A DNA stretch of 64,000 bases. It comes from Sclerotinia nivalis (lineage: Eukaryota > Ascomycota > Leotiomycetes > Helotiales > Sclerotiniaceae). The DNA lies in assembly GCA_029531795.1 (NCBI GenBank), contig JAPEIS010000013.1, positions 1,364,001-1,428,000 of the forward strand, in the 5' to 3' direction. The first letter of the stretch is position 1; every line of letters begins with the position of its first letter. Both the position numbers and the translations under genes were made by a program. Shown piece by piece: positions 62,422-64,000 of the stretch. The notes under the pieces were generated by a model. That model had not been told where the DNA came from. It searched no databases and saw nothing but the letters and a program-made list of their open reading frames with translations.

Positions 62422-63714
62422 ATGTCAAGTGAAAGAGATAATGAATCCAGATACTCTAAAAGTACAACTCGTACCGTGCGTACGGCCCGTACTAGTGCCA
62501 CCAATGCTTCCAAGGCTTCAAATGCATCCGGAGCTTCTATTTCTTCTGAGCAGAGATCTAGGGAATATTCGAGACAGAAGGATAGGGATGAGGGAAGGGA
62601 TAGGAAGAGCGACAGAGAGAGAAGTAGAGACAGAGATAGAAGTAGAGATAGGGAAAGGGATAGATACTCATCTACCAGTACAGTCCTGTCAAAGACATCC
62701 TCTCGTGCACCCTCCAGAGCCCCCAGTATAACACCCTCACAAAGTATTAGTGTCTGTGCCCCACCAAAATCTCGCTCTTCAGACACAAGATCTCGAAGCG
62801 GATCAAGTACAGCATCATCCGCAACCATAAAACCATCTCATCGAAAATCTTCCAGCGAAGCACCCTCAATCCGTTCAAATCTACCCACTGTCCCCGAAGA
62901 CAAAACCGTCATCGCAGACCCCAACAACGGGTACCGACGATCCGCAAATCCAAGTGAAGCCAACCAAAGCACTTACAGCTCTCGAACACACGATTCCCGA
63001 CATACCAGTAAAAAATCCCAAAGTATCTACAATCCCGCGGCAAGTCGCGCACCAACCGAATTATCCCACATGTCTAAAGGGGAAATCTCGCGTTATATGC
63101 CTGATGCTCATGATTTGCAGGGGATAAAAAACAGACATCGTAGTGTGGGAAGCGTAGCCAACTCGGTCATGGATCATATGGAACGGAAGGCGGGACGGGA
63201 TTTGGGTAATACGTTACTGCTTGATGGGGATGGTATGCCTATGGGGGTGGCGGAAATGAAGCTTGATTCTAAATATGATGAGGGGGGATTATTTCAGTTG
63301 AATAGGGTGGATGAGGGTGGTAAGAGGTTGTCGGATAGGAGACAACGTCGTGGGGATTCACCTGGTAGGAGTAACTATTCTGATTTGAGATCTGACTCTG
63401 GGAGAAGAACAGTAGTACCGGCTGATTATCAATTCTCTGAACGAGGTTCTACGGTTTCTGACATTAGATCTGACTCTGGGAGAAGAATAGTAGTACCGGC
63501 TGACTATCAATTCTCTGAACGAGGTTCTACGGTTTCTGACATTAGATCTAATTCCGGAAGAAGAACTCCAGTACCTGCTGGATATGAATTCTCAGATCGA
63601 GGTTCCTCAGTCTCTGGACATAGTTCTCGTACACGAACTAGTGCAGCACCTCCCAGTTCAGCCTCATATAGGCCCGCCTACATAAAAAAGGAAATCAGGC
63701 CAGACGATTATTAA
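62422..63714 (+). CDS. Arg/Ser/Asp-rich disordered protein with internal 26-aa tandem repeat
   Basis: A single exon of 430 aa from the ATG at 62422 (the frame is open upstream but has no earlier ATG). The N-terminal third is SR/RD-rich (RDRKSDRERSRDRDRSRDRE), like RS domains of RNA-processing proteins, though no RRM or other fold is visible. A middle segment has SKGEISRYMPDAHDLQGIKNR-type charged sequence and VMDHMERKAGRDLGNTLLLD, which could be a short conserved helix. The C-terminus has three tandem 26-residue repeats with core RSDSGRR-VVPADYQFSERGS. It ends YRPAYIKKEIRPDDY. I do not recognise the family. Coding status rests on the long frame, sensible codon use and repeat periodicity. Confidence 0.7.
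   Translation: MSSERDNESRYSKSTTRTVRTARTSATNASKASNASGASISSEQRSREYSRQKDRDEGRDRKSDRERSRDRDRSRDRERDRYSSTSTVLSKTSSRAPSRAPSITPSQSISVCAPPKSRSSDTRSRSGSSTASSATIKPSHRKSSSEAPSIRSNLPTVPEDKTVIADPNNGYRRSANPSEANQSTYSSRTHDSRHTSKKSQSIYNPAASRAPTELSHMSKGEISRYMPDAHDLQGIKNRHRSVGSVANSVMDHMERKAGRDLGNTLLLDGDGMPMGVAEMKLDSKYDEGGLFQLNRVDEGGKRLSDRRQRRGDSPGRSNYSDLRSDSGRRTVVPADYQFSERGSTVSDIRSDSGRRIVVPADYQFSERGSTVSDIRSNSGRRTPVPAGYEFSDRGSSVSGHSSRTRTSAAPPSSASYRPAYIKKEIRPDDY
63382..63615 (+). repeat. Three in-frame 78-bp tandem repeats
   Basis: Units 63382-63459, 63460-63537 and 63538-63615. The first two are nearly identical at the DNA level, while the third is clearly diverged. This indicates a recent duplication of an older repeat within the coding sequence. 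Confidence 0.9.
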
Positions 63715-64000
63715 AGTTGATGACCGAGGCGATAGCTATGGTAGTTATTGTGAACACCGCATGGTGGTGGACTCAGATTTTCCATTTACGAACGAGAGAT
63801 AGAAATTGTGGATTTTGACGGACAATTTGAGTTTTCCAGGCGTTTGGGAGTCACTTGACTTTTGTTTCTGTTCCTTGCTTTCTTAGATAGTTTTCGTTCT
63901 GATTTGACGTATTACATATTTTAGTACATTGTGTTTTTGATGAGAAGAAGGTCACCTGCAAGAATCTGCGAAGAGTGGTAACTTGGTTTGACTTATAAGA
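63715..64000. other. 3' flank at the window end
   Basis: Downstream of the Arg/Ser-rich gene. T-rich, with no supportable gene before the window ends. Confidence 0.5.

Noticed and set aside
62154..62828. Long minus-strand frame rich in Leu/Ser
   Set aside because: It is the antisense shadow of the Arg/Ser/Asp-rich plus-strand gene; its composition is explained by the RS/RD codons read backwards.
1..64000. CRISPR arrays, prokaryotic promoters, ribosome binding sites and operons
   Set aside because: The window is eukaryotic with spliceosomal introns; no regular spacer-repeat array was seen.

Overview
This window looks like nuclear DNA from a filamentous ascomycete. The protein families and gene structures fit a Leotiomycete, most likely the Sclerotiniaceae (Botrytis/Sclerotinia type); the species is inferred from overall character, not from a marker gene. 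Genes carry short introns of about 50-70 nt with GT..AG ends and CTAAC/CTAAT-like branch sites. Both strands are used, intergenic DNA is AT-rich, and there are no operons. No rRNA, confident tRNA, CRISPR array or intact autonomous transposon was found.

Layout. 0.4-4 kb: EXO84 (minus) diverges from TOM20 (plus). 4.8-18 kb: cytoplasmic dynein heavy chain, with a single 12.3-kb exon between two short end exons. 18-20 kb: gene-poor. 20-24 kb: a membrane-anchored alpha/beta hydrolase with a TAP-like C-terminus (minus) diverges from a carrier-like membrane protein (plus). 24-30.6 kb: an accessory-looking island with MITE-like inverted repeats, a degenerate tandem array and a 5'-truncated HET-type gene. 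30.6-38.2 kb: a GBF1/Gea-type SEC7 ARF-GEF and an Anp1-family mannosyltransferase (both minus). 39-44 kb: SEN34 (with an abutting spliced uORF) and a large multi-pass RING protein (both plus). 45-53 kb: a dense housekeeping cluster: OPI10/Hikeshi (minus), a Nudix hydrolase (plus), RPB8 (minus), ELP4 (plus), a small one-TM protein (minus), and exosome subunit MTR3 (plus). 54-56 kb: a low-complexity protein with a conserved N-terminal domain, holding a polypurine/G-quadruplex stretch. 56.6-58.8 kb: Golgi apyrase (minus) with a 4-nt first coding exon. 58.8-62.4 kb: gene-poor with microsatellites. 62.4-63.7 kb: an Arg/Ser/Asp-rich protein with a 78-bp in-frame tandem repeat.

How the genes relate. 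Several products act in the secretory pathway: Gea-type GEF (Golgi ARF activation), Anp1 (Golgi mannan synthesis), apyrase (Golgi nucleotide diphosphate removal that supports glycosylation), EXO84 (exocyst tethering) and dynein (transport along microtubules). A second group acts on RNA: RPB8, ELP4 (tRNA wobble modification), SEN34 (tRNA splicing) and MTR3 (exosome). These are ordinary conserved genes that share a neighbourhood; nothing shows co-regulation beyond shared divergent promoters. The most unusual DNA is the 25-29.4 kb island, where 17-bp terminal-repeat motifs lie in opposite orientations on either side of the broken HET gene. No clearly new multi-gene system was found.
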